A stretch of DNA of 64,000 nt from Symsagittifera roscoffensis (taxonomy: Eukaryota; Xenacoelomorpha; Acoela; Convolutidae): positions 33,371,955 through 33,435,954 of the forward strand of contig NC_087070.1 of assembly GCF_963678635.1 (NCBI RefSeq), in the 5' to 3' direction. Of this stretch, positions 48,301 through 60,719 are shown piece by piece. The position numbers and the translations under genes are program-made. The notes under the pieces were generated by a model, which was not told where the DNA came from, searched no databases, and was given only the letters and a program-made list of their open reading frames with translations. Each line of letters starts with the position of its first letter. Within the stretch, counting starts at the first letter, position 1.

Positions 48301-51260
48301 CATCTTCCGAAACCCGACAAAAATTAAAACGAGATGTTTTTTCACTGAGAAGTCAGAAATGGATTTTGTACAGTTTTGAGCAATCGAAACTAACACCCAG
48401 TTTCTGAATCAGCCTGATTCGGAAGATTTTCGCCCGAAAAACTTTATTTTTCGAAGATAAGACCCATAATTACAACGGTAAATATGACATTTTCCAGATT
48501 TTTTGGTACACTATGCTCGAATCGACTGTTTCCAAAAAAAATTAAAATTTTGTTAAAAAAACATTTGAAAAGGCGCAGCATACTCTTTGCCTGCTAAATA
48601 TCAGACAATCGATTGATATGAAGATTGGTAAATCCAAAACTCGAAAAAAAATTACACCTTCCGAAAGCCCACAAAAAATAAGACGAGATGTTTTTTATAC
48701 TGAGAGGTCAGAAATGGGTTTTTGAACAGTTTCGAGCAATCAAAACTAACACCCAGTTTCTGAATCAGCCTGATTCGGGAGAATTTCGCCCCCGAAAACT
48801 TTATTTTTTAAAGATAAGACCCACAATAACAACGGTAAATATGACGTTTTCCAGTTTTTTTGGTACACTATGCTCGAAACGACTGTTTCCAAAAAAAAAT
48901 ATTTAAAATTTTCGTTGAAAAAATATTTGAAAAGGCGCAGCATACTCTTCGCCTGTGAAATATAAGACATTCGAGTGATATTGAAGATTGGTAAATCCAA
49001 AATCGAAAAAAAAGTTACACCTTCCGAAACCCGACAAAAATTAAAACGAGATGTTTTTTCACTGAGAAGTCAGAAATGGATTTTGTACAGTTTTGAGCAA
49101 TCGAAACTAACACCCAGTTTCTGAATCAGCCTGATTGGGAAGATTTTTGCCCAAAAAATTTTATTTTTCAAAGATAAGACCCACAATAACAACGGTAAAT
49201 ATGACATTTTCCAGTTTTTTTGGTATATGCTCGAATCGACTGTTTCCAAAAAATATTTAAAATTTTTTGTTGAAAAAACATTTGAAAAGGCGCAGCAAAT
49301 TCTTCGCCTGTGAAAAATAGGACAATCGATTGATATTGAAGATTGGTAAATCCAAAACTTGAGAAAAAAATTACACCTTCCGAAAGCCCACAAAAAATAA
49401 AACGAGCTGTTTCCAAAAAATCTTTTAACATTTTTGTTGAAAAAACGTTTGAAAAGGCGCAGCATACTCTTCGCTTGTGAAATATAGGACAATCGGATGA
49501 TATTGAAGATGGGTAAATCCAAAACTGGAAAAAAAATTACACCTTCCGAAACCCCACAAAAAGAAACGAGATGGTTTTTTTTAGTGAGAGGTCAGAAATG
49601 GGTTTTGTTTAATTTCGAGCAATCGAAACTAACACCCAGTTTCTGAATCAGCCTGATTCGGGAGAAAATCGCCCGAGAACTTTATTTTTCAAAGATAAGA
49701 CCCACAATAACAACGGTAAATATGACGTTTTCCAGTTTTTTGGTACACTATGCTCGAATCGACTGTTTCCAAAAAAAATATTTAAAATTTTTGTTGAAAA
49801 AACATTTGAAAAGGCGCAGCATACACTTCGCCTGTGAAATATAAGACAATCGATTGATATTGAAGATTGGTAAATCCAAAACTCGAAAAAAAGTTACACC
49901 TTCCGAAACCCGACAAAAATTTAAACGCGATGTTTTTTCACTGAGAGTTATACTGGGAGGTCAGAAATGGGTTTTGTACAGTTTCGAGCAATCAAAACTA
50001 ACACCCAGTCTCTGAATCAACCTGATTCGGAAGAATTTTGCCCGAAAACTTTATTTTTTAAAGATAAGACCCACAATAACGACAGAAATTATGACATTTT
50101 TTTTAAGTTTTTTTTTGGAACACTATGCTCGAATCGACTGTTTCCAAAAAAATATTTAAAATTTTTTGTTGAAAAAACATTTGAAAAGGCGCAGCAAATT
50201 CTTCGCCTGTGAAAAATAGGACAATCGATTGATATTGAAGATTGGTAAATCCAAAACTCGAGAAAAAAAATTACACCTTCCGAAAGCCCACAAAAAGTAA
50301 AACGAGATGTTTTTTTTTACTGAGAGGTCAGAAATGAGTTTTGTACAATTTCGAGCAATCAAAACTAACACCCAGTTTCTGAATCAGCCTGATTCGGGAA
50401 AATTTCGCCCGAAAACTTTATTTTTCAAAGTTAAGACCCACAATAACAACGGTAAATATGACGTTTTCCAGTTTTTTTGGTACACTATGCTCGAATCGAC
50501 TGTTTCCAAAAAAAATTAAAATTTTGTTAAAAAAACATTTGAAAAGGCGCAGCATACTCTTTGCCTGCTAAATATAAGACAATCGATTGATATGATGATT
50601 GGTAAATCCAAAACTCGAAAAAAAATTACACCTTCCGAAAGCCCACAAAAAATAAGACGAGATGTTTTTTCACTGAGAAGTCAGAAATGGATTTTGTACA
50701 GTTTTGAGCAATCGAAACTAACACCCAGTTTCTGAATCAGCCTGATTCGGAAGATTTTCGCCCGAAAAACTTTATTTTTCGAAGATAAGACCCATAATTA
50801 CAACGGTAAATATGACATTTTCCAGATTTTTTGGTACACTATGCTCGAATCGACTGTTTCCAAAAAAAATTAAAATTTTGTTAAAAAAACATTTGAAAAG
50901 GCGCAGCATACTCTTTGCCTGCTAAATATAAAACAATCGATTGATATGAAGATTGGTAAATCCAAAACTCGAAAAAAAATTACACCTTCCGAAAGCCCAC
51001 AAAAAATAAGACGAGATGTTTTTTATACTGAGAGGTCAGAAATGGGTTTTTGAACAGTTTCGAGCAATCAAAACTAACACCCAGTTTCTGAATCAGCCTG
51101 ATTCGGGAGAATTTCGCCCCCGAAAACTTTATTTTTTAAAGATAAGACCCACAATAACAACGGTAAATATGACGTTTTCCAGTTTTTTTGGTACACTATG
51201 CTCGAATCGACTGTTTCCAAAAAAAAAATATTTAAAATTTTTGTTGAAAAAATATTTGAA
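45351..51260. repeat. Sixteen-monomer HOR, copy 2, with an extra 167 bp
   Basis: This follows copy 1 head to tail. Matching points lie 5741-5743 bp apart from about 45350 to 49342 and 5908-5909 bp apart from about 49519 to 51260, the difference being one truncated monomer of 167 bp at about 49240-49406. Differences between copies are few, mainly A/T-run lengths and isolated substitutions. An event of this size and identity is either a very recent tandem duplication or, less likely, an assembly error. Confidence 0.9.
49240..49406. repeat. Truncated hybrid monomer (167 bp)
   Basis: After the box at 49226 the monomer proceeds only as far as AAAATAAAACGAG (about 49406), then jumps to CTGTTTCCAAAAAATC of another monomer, skipping about 190 bp. 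The two sides share only CGA at the joint. The second partner matches the monomers that begin near 51920, 53357 and 55154, which carry the same TCTTTTAACATTTTTG stretch. Copy 1 of the sixteen-monomer block lacks this unit. Confidence 0.8.
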
Positions 51261-51379
51261 AAGGCGCAGCATACTCTTCGCCTGTGAAATATAAGACATT
51301 CGAGTGATATTGAAGAGTGGTAAATCCAAAATCGAAAAAAAAGTTACACCTTCCGAAAGCCCACAAAAAATAAAACGAG

Positions 51380-54253
51380 ATGTTTTTTATACTGAGAGGT
51401 CAGAAATGGGTTTTTGAACAGTTTCGAGCAATCAAAACTAACACCCAGTTTCTGAATCAGCCTGATTCGGGAGAATTTCGCCCCCGAAAACTTTATTTTT
51501 TAAAGATAAGACCCACAATAACAACGGTAAATATGACGTTTTCCAGTTTTTTTGGTACACTATGCTCGAATCGACTGTTTCCAAAAAAAAATATTTAAAA
51601 TTTTCGTTGAAAAAATATTTGAAAAGGCGCAGCATACTCTTCGCCTGTGAAATATAAGACATTCGAGTGATATTGAAGAGTGGTAAATCCAAAATCGAAA
51701 AAAAAGTTACACCTTCCGAAACCCGACAAAAATTAAAACGAGATGTTTTTTCACTGAGAAGTCAGAAATGGATTTTGTACAGTTTTGAGCAATCGAAACT
51801 AACACCCAGTTTCTGAATCAGCCTGATTGGGAAGATTTTTGCCCGAAAAACTTTATTTTTCAAAGATATGACCCACAATAACAACGGTAAATATGACATT
51901 TTCCAGTTTTTTTGGTACACTATGCTCGAATCGACTGTTTCCAAAAAATCTTTTAACATTTTTGTTGAAAAAGCGTTTGAAAAGGCGCAACATACTCTTC
52001 GCTTGTGAAATATAGGACAATCGGATGATATTGAAGATGGGTAAATCCAAACCTCGAAAAAAAATTACACCTTCCGAAACCCCACAAAAAGAAACGAGAT
52101 GGTTTTTTTTAGTGAGAGGTCAGAAATGGGTTTTGTTTAATTTCGAGCAATCGAAACTAACACCCAGTTTCTGAATCAGCCTGATTCGGGAGAAAATCGC
52201 CCGAGAACTTTATTTTTCAAAGATAAGACCCACAATAACAACGGTAAATATGACGTTTTCCAGTTTTTTGGTACACTATGCTCGAATCGACTGTTTCCAA
52301 AAAAAATATTTAAAATTTTTGTTGAAAAAACATTTGAAAAGGCGCAGCATACACTTCGCCTGTGAAATATAAGACAATCGATTGATATTGAAGATTGGTA
52401 AATCCAAAACTCGAAAAAAAGTTACACCTTCCGAAACCCGACAAAAATTTAAACGCGATGTTTTTTCACTGAGAGGTCAGAAATGGTTTTTGTACAGTTT
52501 TGAGCAATCGAAACTAACACCCAGTTTCTGAATCAGCCTGATTCGGAAGAATTTCGCCCGAAAAATTTTATTTTTCAAAGATAAGACCCACAATAACAAC
52601 GGTAAATATGACGTTTTCCAGTTTTTTGGTACACTATGCTCGAATCGACTGTTTCCAAAAAAAAATATTTAAAATTTTTGTTGAAAAAATATTTGAAAAG
52701 GCGCAGCATACTCTTCGCCTGTGAAATATAAGACATTCGAGTGATATTGAAGAGTGGTAAATCCAAAATCGAAAAAAAAGTTACACCTTCCGAAAGCCCA
52801 CAAAAAATAAAACGAGATGTTTTTTATACTGAGAGGTCAGAAATGGGTTTTTGAACAGTTTCGAGCAATCAAAACTAACACCCAGTTTCTGAATCAGCCT
52901 GATTCGGGAGAATTTCGCCCCCGAAAACTTTATTTTTTAAAGATAAGACCCACAATAACAACGGTAAATATGACGTTTTCCAGTTTTTTTGGTACACTAT
53001 GCTCGAATCGACTGTTTCCAAAAAAAAATATTTAAAATTTTCGTTGAAAAAATATTTGAAAAGGCGCAGCATACTCTTCGCCTGTGAAATATAAGACATT
53101 CGAGTGATATTGAAGAGTGGTAAATCCAAAATCGAAAAAAAAGTTACACCTTCCGAAACCCGACAAAAATTAAAACGAGATGTTTTTTCACTGAGAAGTC
53201 AGAAATGGATTTTGTACAGTTTTGAGCAATCGAAACTAACACCCAGTTTCTGAATCAGCCTGATTGGGAAGATTTTTGCCCGAAAAACTTTATTTTTCAA
53301 AGATATGACCCACAATAACAACGGTAAATATGACATTTTCCAGTTTTTTTGGTACACTATGCTCGAATCGACTGTTTCCAAAAAATCTTTTAACATTTTT
53401 GTTGAAAAAGCGTTTGAAAAGGCGCAACATACTCTTCGCTTGTGAAATATAGGACAATCGGATGATATTGAAGATGGGTAAATCCAAACCTCGAAAAAAA
53501 ATTACACCTTCCGAAACCCCACAAAAAGAAACGAGATGGTTTTTTTTAGTGAGAGGTCAGAAATGGGTTTTGTTTAATTTCGAGCAATCGAAACTAACAC
53601 CCAGTTTCTGAATCAGCCTGATTCGGGAGAAAATCGCCCGAGAACTTTATTTTTCAAAGATAAGACCCACAATAACAACGGTAAATATGACGTTTTCCAG
53701 TTTTTTGGTACACTATGCTCGAATCGACTGTTTCCAAAAAAAATATTTAAAATTTTTGTTGAAAAAACATTTGAAAAGGCGCAGCATACACTTCGCCTGT
53801 GAAATATAAGACAATCGATTGATATTGAAGATTGGTAAATCCAAAACTCGAAAAAAAGTTACACCTTCCGAAACCCGACAAAAATTTAAACGCGATGTTT
53901 TTTCACTGAGAGGTCAGAAATGGTTTTTGTACAGTTTTGAGCAATCGAAACTAACACCCAGTTTCTGAATCAGCCTGATTCGGAAGAATTTCGCCCGAAA
54001 AATTTTATTTTTCAAAGATAAGACCCACAATAACAACGGTAAATATGACGTTTTCCAGTTTTTTGGTACACTATGCTCGAATCGACTGTTTCCAAAAAAA
54101 AATATTTAAAATTTTTGTTGAAAAAACATTTGAAAAGGCGCAGCATACACTTCGCCTGTGAAATATAAGACAATCGATTGATATTGAAGATTGGTAAATC
54201 CAAAACTCGAAAAAAAGTTACACCTTCCGAAACCCGACAAAAATTTAAACGCG
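51380..54253. repeat. 1437-bp four-monomer HOR, two copies
   Basis: Two direct copies, about 51380-52816 and 52817-54253, match position by position at 1437 bp (four monomers of about 359 bp). Markers are TTTTTATACTGAGAGG, CGCCCCCGAAAAC, ACATTCGAGTGATATTGAAGAGTGG, ATATGACCCACAATAAC, GAAACGAGATGG with AGTGAGAGG, and TTTAAACGCGATG. The unit is related to the monomers at about 51016 and at 59632-60720. Confidence 0.88.
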
Positions 54254-56593
54254 ATGTTTTTTCACTGAGAGGTCAGAAATGGTTTTTGGACAGTTTTGAG
54301 CGATCGAAACTAACACCCAGTTTCTGAATCAGCCTGATTCGGAAGAATTTTGCCCGAAAAATTTTATTTTTCAAAGATAAGACCCACAATAACAACGGTA
54401 AATATGACGTTTTCCAGTTTTTTTTGTTACACTATGCTCGAATCGACTGTTTCCAAAAAAAAATACATAAATTTAATTGTTGAAAAAATATTTAAAAAAA
54501 TGCAGCATACTCTTCGCCTGTGAAATATAAGACAATCGATTGATATTGATGATTGGTAAATCCAAAACTCGAAAAAAAAGTTACACCTCCCGAAACCCGA
54601 CAAAAATTAAAACGAGATGTTTTTTCACTGAGAAGTCAGAAATGGATTTTGTACAGTTTTGAGCAATCGAAACTAACACCCAGTTTCTGAATCAGCCTGA
54701 TTGGGAAGATTTTCGCCCGAAAAACTTTGTTTTTCAAAGATAAGACCCACAATAACGACGGTAAATATGACGTTTTCCAGTTTTTTTGGTACCTTATGCT
54801 CGAATCGACTGTTTCCAAAAAAAAATATTTAAAATTTTCGTTGAAAAAATATTTGAAAAGGCGCAGCATACTCTTCGCCTGTGAAATATAAGACATTCGA
54901 GTGATATTGAAGAGTGGTAAATCCAAAATCGAAAAAAAAGTTACACCTTCCGAAACCCGACAAAAATTAAAACGAGATGTTTTTTCACTGAGAAGTCAGA
55001 AATGGATTTTGTACAGTTTTGAGCAATCGAAACTAACACCCAGTTTCTGAATCAGCCTGATTGGGAAGATTTTTGCCCGAAAAACTTTATTTTTCAAAGA
55101 TATGACCCACAATAACAACGGTAAATATGACATTTTCCAGTTTTTTTGGTACACTATGCTCGAATCGACTGTTTCCAAAAAATCTTTTAACATTTTTGTT
55201 GAAAAAGCGTTTGAAAAGGCGCAACATACTCTTCGCTTGTGAAATATAGGACAATCGGATGATATTGAAGATGGGTAAATCCAAACCTCGAAAAAAAATT
55301 ACACCTTCCGAAACCCCACAAAAAGAAACGAGATGGTTTTTTTTAGTGAGAGGTCAGAAATGGGTTTTGTTTAATTTCGAGCAATCGAAACTAACACCCA
55401 GTTTCTGAATCAGCCTGATTCGGGAGAAAATCGCCCGAGAACTTTATTTTTCAAAGATAAGACCCACAATAACAACGGTAAATATGACGTTTTCCAGTTT
55501 TTTGGTACACTATGCTCGAATCGACTGTTTCCAAAAAAAATATTTAAAATTTTTGTTGAAAAAACATTTGAAAAGGCGCAGCATACACTTCGCCTGTGAA
55601 ATATAAGACAATCGATTGATATTGAAGATTGGTAAATCCAAAACTCGAAAAAAAGTTACACCTTCCGAAACCCGACAAAAATTTAAACGCGATGTTTTTT
55701 CACTGAGAGGTCAGAAATGGTTTTTGTACAGTTTTGAGCAATCGAAACTAACACCCAGTTTCTGAATCAGCCTGATTCGGAAGAATTTTGCCCGAAAAAT
55801 TTTATTTTTCAAAGATAAGACCCACAATAACAACGGTAAATATGACGTTTTCCAGTTTTTTGGTACACTATGCTCGAATAGACTGTTTCCAAAAAAAAAT
55901 ATTTAAAATTTTTGTTGAAAAAACATTTGAAAAGGCGCAGCATACACTTCGCCTGTGAAATATAAGACAATCGATTGATATTGAAGATTGGTAAATCCAA
56001 AACTCGAAAAAAAGTTACACCTTCCGAAACCCGACAAAAATTTAAACGCGATGTTTTTTCACTGAGAGGTCAGAAATGGTTTTTGTACAGTTTTGAGCGA
56101 TCGAAACTAACACCCAGTTTCTGAATCAGCCTGATTCGGAAGAATTTTGCCCGAAAAATTTTATTTTTCAAAGATAAGACCCACAATAACAACGGTAAAT
56201 ATGACGTTTTCCAGTTTTTTTTGTTACACTATGCTCGAATCGACTGTTTCCAAAAAAAAATACATAAATTTAATTGTTGAAAAAATATTTAAAAAAATGC
56301 AGCATACTCTTCGCCTGTGAAATATAAGACAATCGATTGATATTGATGATTGGTAAATCCAAAACTCGAAAAAAAAGTTACACCTCCCGAAACCCGACAA
56401 AAATTAAAACGAGATGTTTTTTCACTGAGAAGTCAGAAATGGATTTTGTACAGTTTTGTGCAATCGAAACTAACACCCAGTTTCTGAATCAGCCTGATTG
56501 GGAAGATTTTCGCCCGAAAAACTTTGTTTTTCAAAGATAAGACCCACAATAACGACGGTAAATATGACGTTTTCCAGTTTTTTTGGTACACTA
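53000..56593. repeat. 1797-bp five-monomer HOR, two copies
   Basis: From about 53000 the sequence is repeated at an offset of 1797 bp: boxes at 53199, 53290 and 54012 match 54996, 55087 and 55809. The peculiar monomer with ATACATAAATTTAATTG at about 54463 recurs at about 56260, and GAGCGATCGAAAC near 54298 recurs at 56095. The unit is the 1437-bp HOR plus one more monomer, so it arose after, and overlaps, the four-monomer repeat. Confidence 0.85.
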
Positions 56594-58640
56594 TGCTCGA
56601 ATCGACTGTTTCCAAAAAAAAACTATTTAAAATTTTTTGTTGAAAAAACATTTGAAAAAACGCAGCATACTCTTCGCCTGTGAAATATAAGACAATCGAT
56701 TGATATTGAAGATTGGTAAATCCAAAACTCGAAAAAAAGTTACACTTTCCGAAACCCCACAAAAAATAAAACGAGATGTTTTTTTTTTACTGAGAGGTCA
56801 GAATTGGGTTTTGTACAGTTTCGAGCAATCAAAACTAACACCCAGTCTCTAAATCAACCTGATTCGGAAGAATTTTGCTCGAAAAATTTTATTTTTTAAA
56901 GATAAGACCCACAATAACAACGGTAAATATGACATTTTCCAGTTTTTTTGGTACACTATGCTCGAATCGACTGTTTCCAAAAAAATTTAAAATTTTATTG
57001 AAAAAACATTTGAAAAAACGCAGCATACTCTTCGCCTGTGAAATATAAGACAATCGATTGATATTGAAGATTGGTAAATCCAAAACTCGAAAAAAAAGTT
57101 ACATCTTCCGAAACCCCACAAAAAATAAAACGAGATGTTTTTTTTACTGAGAGGTCAGAAATGGGTTTTGTACAGATTCGAGCAATCAAAACTAACACCC
57201 AGTCTCTGAATCAACCTGATTCGGAAGAATTTTGCTCGAAAAACTTTATTTTTCAAAGATAAGACCCACAAAAACGACAGTAAATGTGACATTTTTTTAA
57301 AGTTTTTTTTTGGTACACTATGCTCGAATCGACTGTTTCCAAAAAACCATTTGAAATTTTTGTTGAAAAAACATTTGAAAAGGCGCAGCATACTCTTCGC
57401 CTGTGAAATATAAGACAATCGATTGATATTGAAGATTGGTAAATCCAAAAACTCGAAAAAAAAATACATCTTCCGAAACCCGACAAAAACTAAAACGAGA
57501 TGCTTTTTCACTGAGAGGTCAGAAATAGATTTTGTACAGTTTTGAGCAATCGAAACTAACACCCAGTTTCTGAATCAGCCTGATTCGGAAAAATTTTGCA
57601 AAAAAAAAACTTTATTTTTCAAAGATAAGACCCAAAATAAAAACGTTAATTATGACGTTCTCCAATTTTTTTTGGTACCCTATGCTCAAATCGACTGTCT
57701 CCAAAATATATTTAAAATTTTCGTTGAAAAAACTAATAAAAAAAAGGCGCCGAACACTCTTCACCTGGGAATATAAAGACAATCGATTGATTTGAAAGTT
57801 GGTAAAAAATTTTACACCTTCCGAAATCCGACAAAAAATAAAACGATTGTGTTTTTTCACTAAGAGGTCAGAAAAGGCTTTTGTACCGTTTCAAGCGATC
57901 AAAATGAACACTCAGACCCTAAATTAACCTGCTTTGGAAGATTTTTGCCCAAAAGACATTATTTTTCAAAGATAAGACCCAAAATTAAACGGTAAATATG
58001 ACGTTTTCCAGTTTTTTCGGTACACTACGCTCGAATCGACAGTTTCCAAAAAAAATACTTAGAATTTTTGTTGAAAAAACATTTGAAAAGGCGCAGCATA
58101 CTCTTCGCCTGTGAATTATAAGACAATCGATTGATATTGAAGATTGGTTCGTCCAAAACTTGAAAAAAAGTTACACCTTCAGAAACCCGACAAAAATTAA
58201 AACGAGATCTTTTTTTCACTGAGAGGTCAGAAGTGGATTTTGTACAATTTTGAACAATCGAAACTGACACCCATTTTCTGAATCAGCCTGATTCGGAGAA
58301 ATTTCGCCCGAAAAGTTTTATTTTTCAAAGATAAGACCCAAAATAAAATCGTTAATTATGACGTTCTTCAATTTTTTTTGGTACCCTTTGCTAGAACTGA
58401 TTGTTTCCAAAATATATTTAAAATAAAATTTTTGTTGAAAAAACTAATAAAAAAGGGGCAGCACACTCTTCATTGGGGAATTTAAAGACAATCGATTGAT
58501 ATTGAAAGTTGGTAAAAAAAATTTACAACTTCCGAAACCCGACAAAAAATAAAACGCGATGTTTTTTCACTAAGAGGTCAGAAAAGGCTTTTGTACCGTT
58601 TCGACCGATCAAAATGAACACTCAGACTCTAAATTAACCT
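56060..58640. repeat. Block duplicated at 4.66 kb, left copy
   Basis: About seven monomers that recur at an offset of 4656-4658 bp in 60720-63300. Shared rarities are ATACATAAATTTAATTG, GACATTTTTTTAAAGTT near 57290, TTTTGCAAAAAAAAAAC near 57597, GGCGCCGAACACTC near 57748, GATTGGTTCGTCC near 58142 and GGGGCAGCACACTCTTCATTGGGG near 58455. Similarity stops at about 58640, where the left copy switches into a block like 50.0-51.1 kb. Confidence 0.86.
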
Positions 58641-60719
58641 GTTTCGGAAGAATTTTGCCCGAAAACTTTATTTTTCAAAGATAAGACCCACAATAACGAC
58701 AGAAATTATGACATTTTTTTAAAGTTTTTTTTTGGAACACTATGCTCGAATCGACTGTTTCCAAAAAAAATCTAAAATTTTTTGTTGAAAAAACATTTGA
58801 AAAGGCGCAGCAAATTCTTCGCCTGTGAAAAATAGGACAATCGATTGATATTGAAGATTGGTAAATCCAAAACTCGAGAAAAAAAATTACACCTTCCGAA
58901 AGCCCACAAAAAATAAAACGAGATGTTTTTTTTTACTGAGAGGTCAGAAATGAGTTTTGTACAATTTCGAGGAATCAAAACTAACACCCAGTTTCTGAAT
59001 CAGCCTGATTCGGGAAAATTGCGCCCGAAAACTTTATTTTTCAAAGTTAAGACCCACAATAACAACGGTAAATATGACGTTTTCCAGTTTTTTTGGTACA
59101 CTATGCTCGAATCGACTGTTTCCAAAAAAAATTAAAATTTTGTTAAAAAAACATTTGAAAAGGCGCAGCATACTCTTTGCCTGCTAAATATAAGACAATC
59201 GATTGATATGAAGATTGGTAAATCCAAAACTCGAAAAAAAATTACACCTTCCGAAAGCCCACAAAAAATAAGACGAGATGTTTTTTCACTGAGAAGTCAG
59301 AAATGGATTTTGTACAGTTTTGAGCAATCGAAACTAACACCCAGTTTCTGAATCAGCCTGATTCGGAAGATTTTCGCCCGAAAAAGTTTATTTTTCGAAG
59401 ATAAGACCCATAATTACAACGGTAAATATGACATTTTCCAGATTTTTTGGTACACTATGCTCGAATCGACTGTTTCCAAAAAAAATTAAAATTTTGTTAA
59501 AAAAACATTTGAAAAGGCGCAGCATACTCTTTGCCTGCTAAATATAAGACAATCGATTGATATGAAGATTGGTAAATCCAAAACTCGAAAAAAAATTACA
59601 CCTTCCGAAAGCCCACAAAAAATAAGACGAGATGTTTTTTATACTGAGAGGTCAGAAATGGGTTTTTGAACAGTTTCGAGCAATCAAAACTAACACCCAG
59701 TTTCTGAATCAGCCTGATTCGGGAGAATTTTGCCCCCGAAAACTTTATTTTTTAAAGATAAGACCCACAATAACAACGGTAAATATGACGTTTTCCAGTT
59801 TTTTTGGTACACTATGCTCGAATCGACTGTTTCCAAAAAAAAATATTTAAAATTTTCGTTGAAAAAATATTTGAAAAGGCGCAGCATACTCTTCGCCTGT
59901 GAAATATAAGACATTCAAGTGATATTGAAGAGTGGTAAATCCAAAATCGAAAAAAAAGTTACACCTTCCGAAACCCGACAAAAATTAAAACGAGATGTTT
60001 TTTCACTGAGAAGTCAGAAATGGATTTTGTACAGTTTTGAGCAATCGAAACTAACACCCAGTTTCTGAATCAGCCTGATTGGGAAGATTTTTGCCCGAAA
60101 AACTTTATTTTTCAAAGATAAGACCCACAATAACAACGGTAAATATGACATTTTCCAGTTTTTTTGGTACACTATGCTCGAATCGACTGTTTCCAAAAAA
60201 TCTTTTAACATTTTTGTTGAAAAAACGTTTGAAAAGGCGCAACATACTCTTCGCTTGTGAAATATAGGACAATCGGATGATATTGAAGATGGGTAAATCC
60301 AAAACTCGAAAAAAAATTACACCTTCCGAAACCCCACAAAAAGAAACGAGATGGTTTTTTTAGTGAGAGGTCAGAAATGGGTTTTGTTTAATTTCGAGCA
60401 ATCGAAACTAACACCCAGTTTCTGAATCAGCCTGATTCGGGAGAAAATTGCCCGAGAACTTTATTTTTCAAAGATAAGACCCACAATAACAACGGTAAAT
60501 ATGACGTTTTCCAGTTTTTTGGTACACTATGCTCGAATCGACTGTTTCCAAAAAAAATATTTAAAATTTTTGTTGAAAAAACATTTGAAAAGGCGCAGCA
60601 TACACTTCGCCTGTGAAATATAAGACAATCGATTGATATTGAAGATTGGTAAATCCAAAACTCGAAAAAAAGTTACACCTTCCGAAACCCGACCAAAATT
60701 TAAACGCGATGTTTTTTCA
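58641..60719. repeat. Block shared with 50.0-52.5 kb
   Basis: Positions 58772, 58923 and 59632 correspond to 50156, 50307 and 51016 at an offset of 8616 bp. From about 59690 onward the better match is 51438-52490 at an offset of about 8252. The 364-bp change equals one monomer, which is present once more in the 51-kb copy (51016-51380). The block separates the two copies of the 4.66-kb repeat. Confidence 0.82.
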
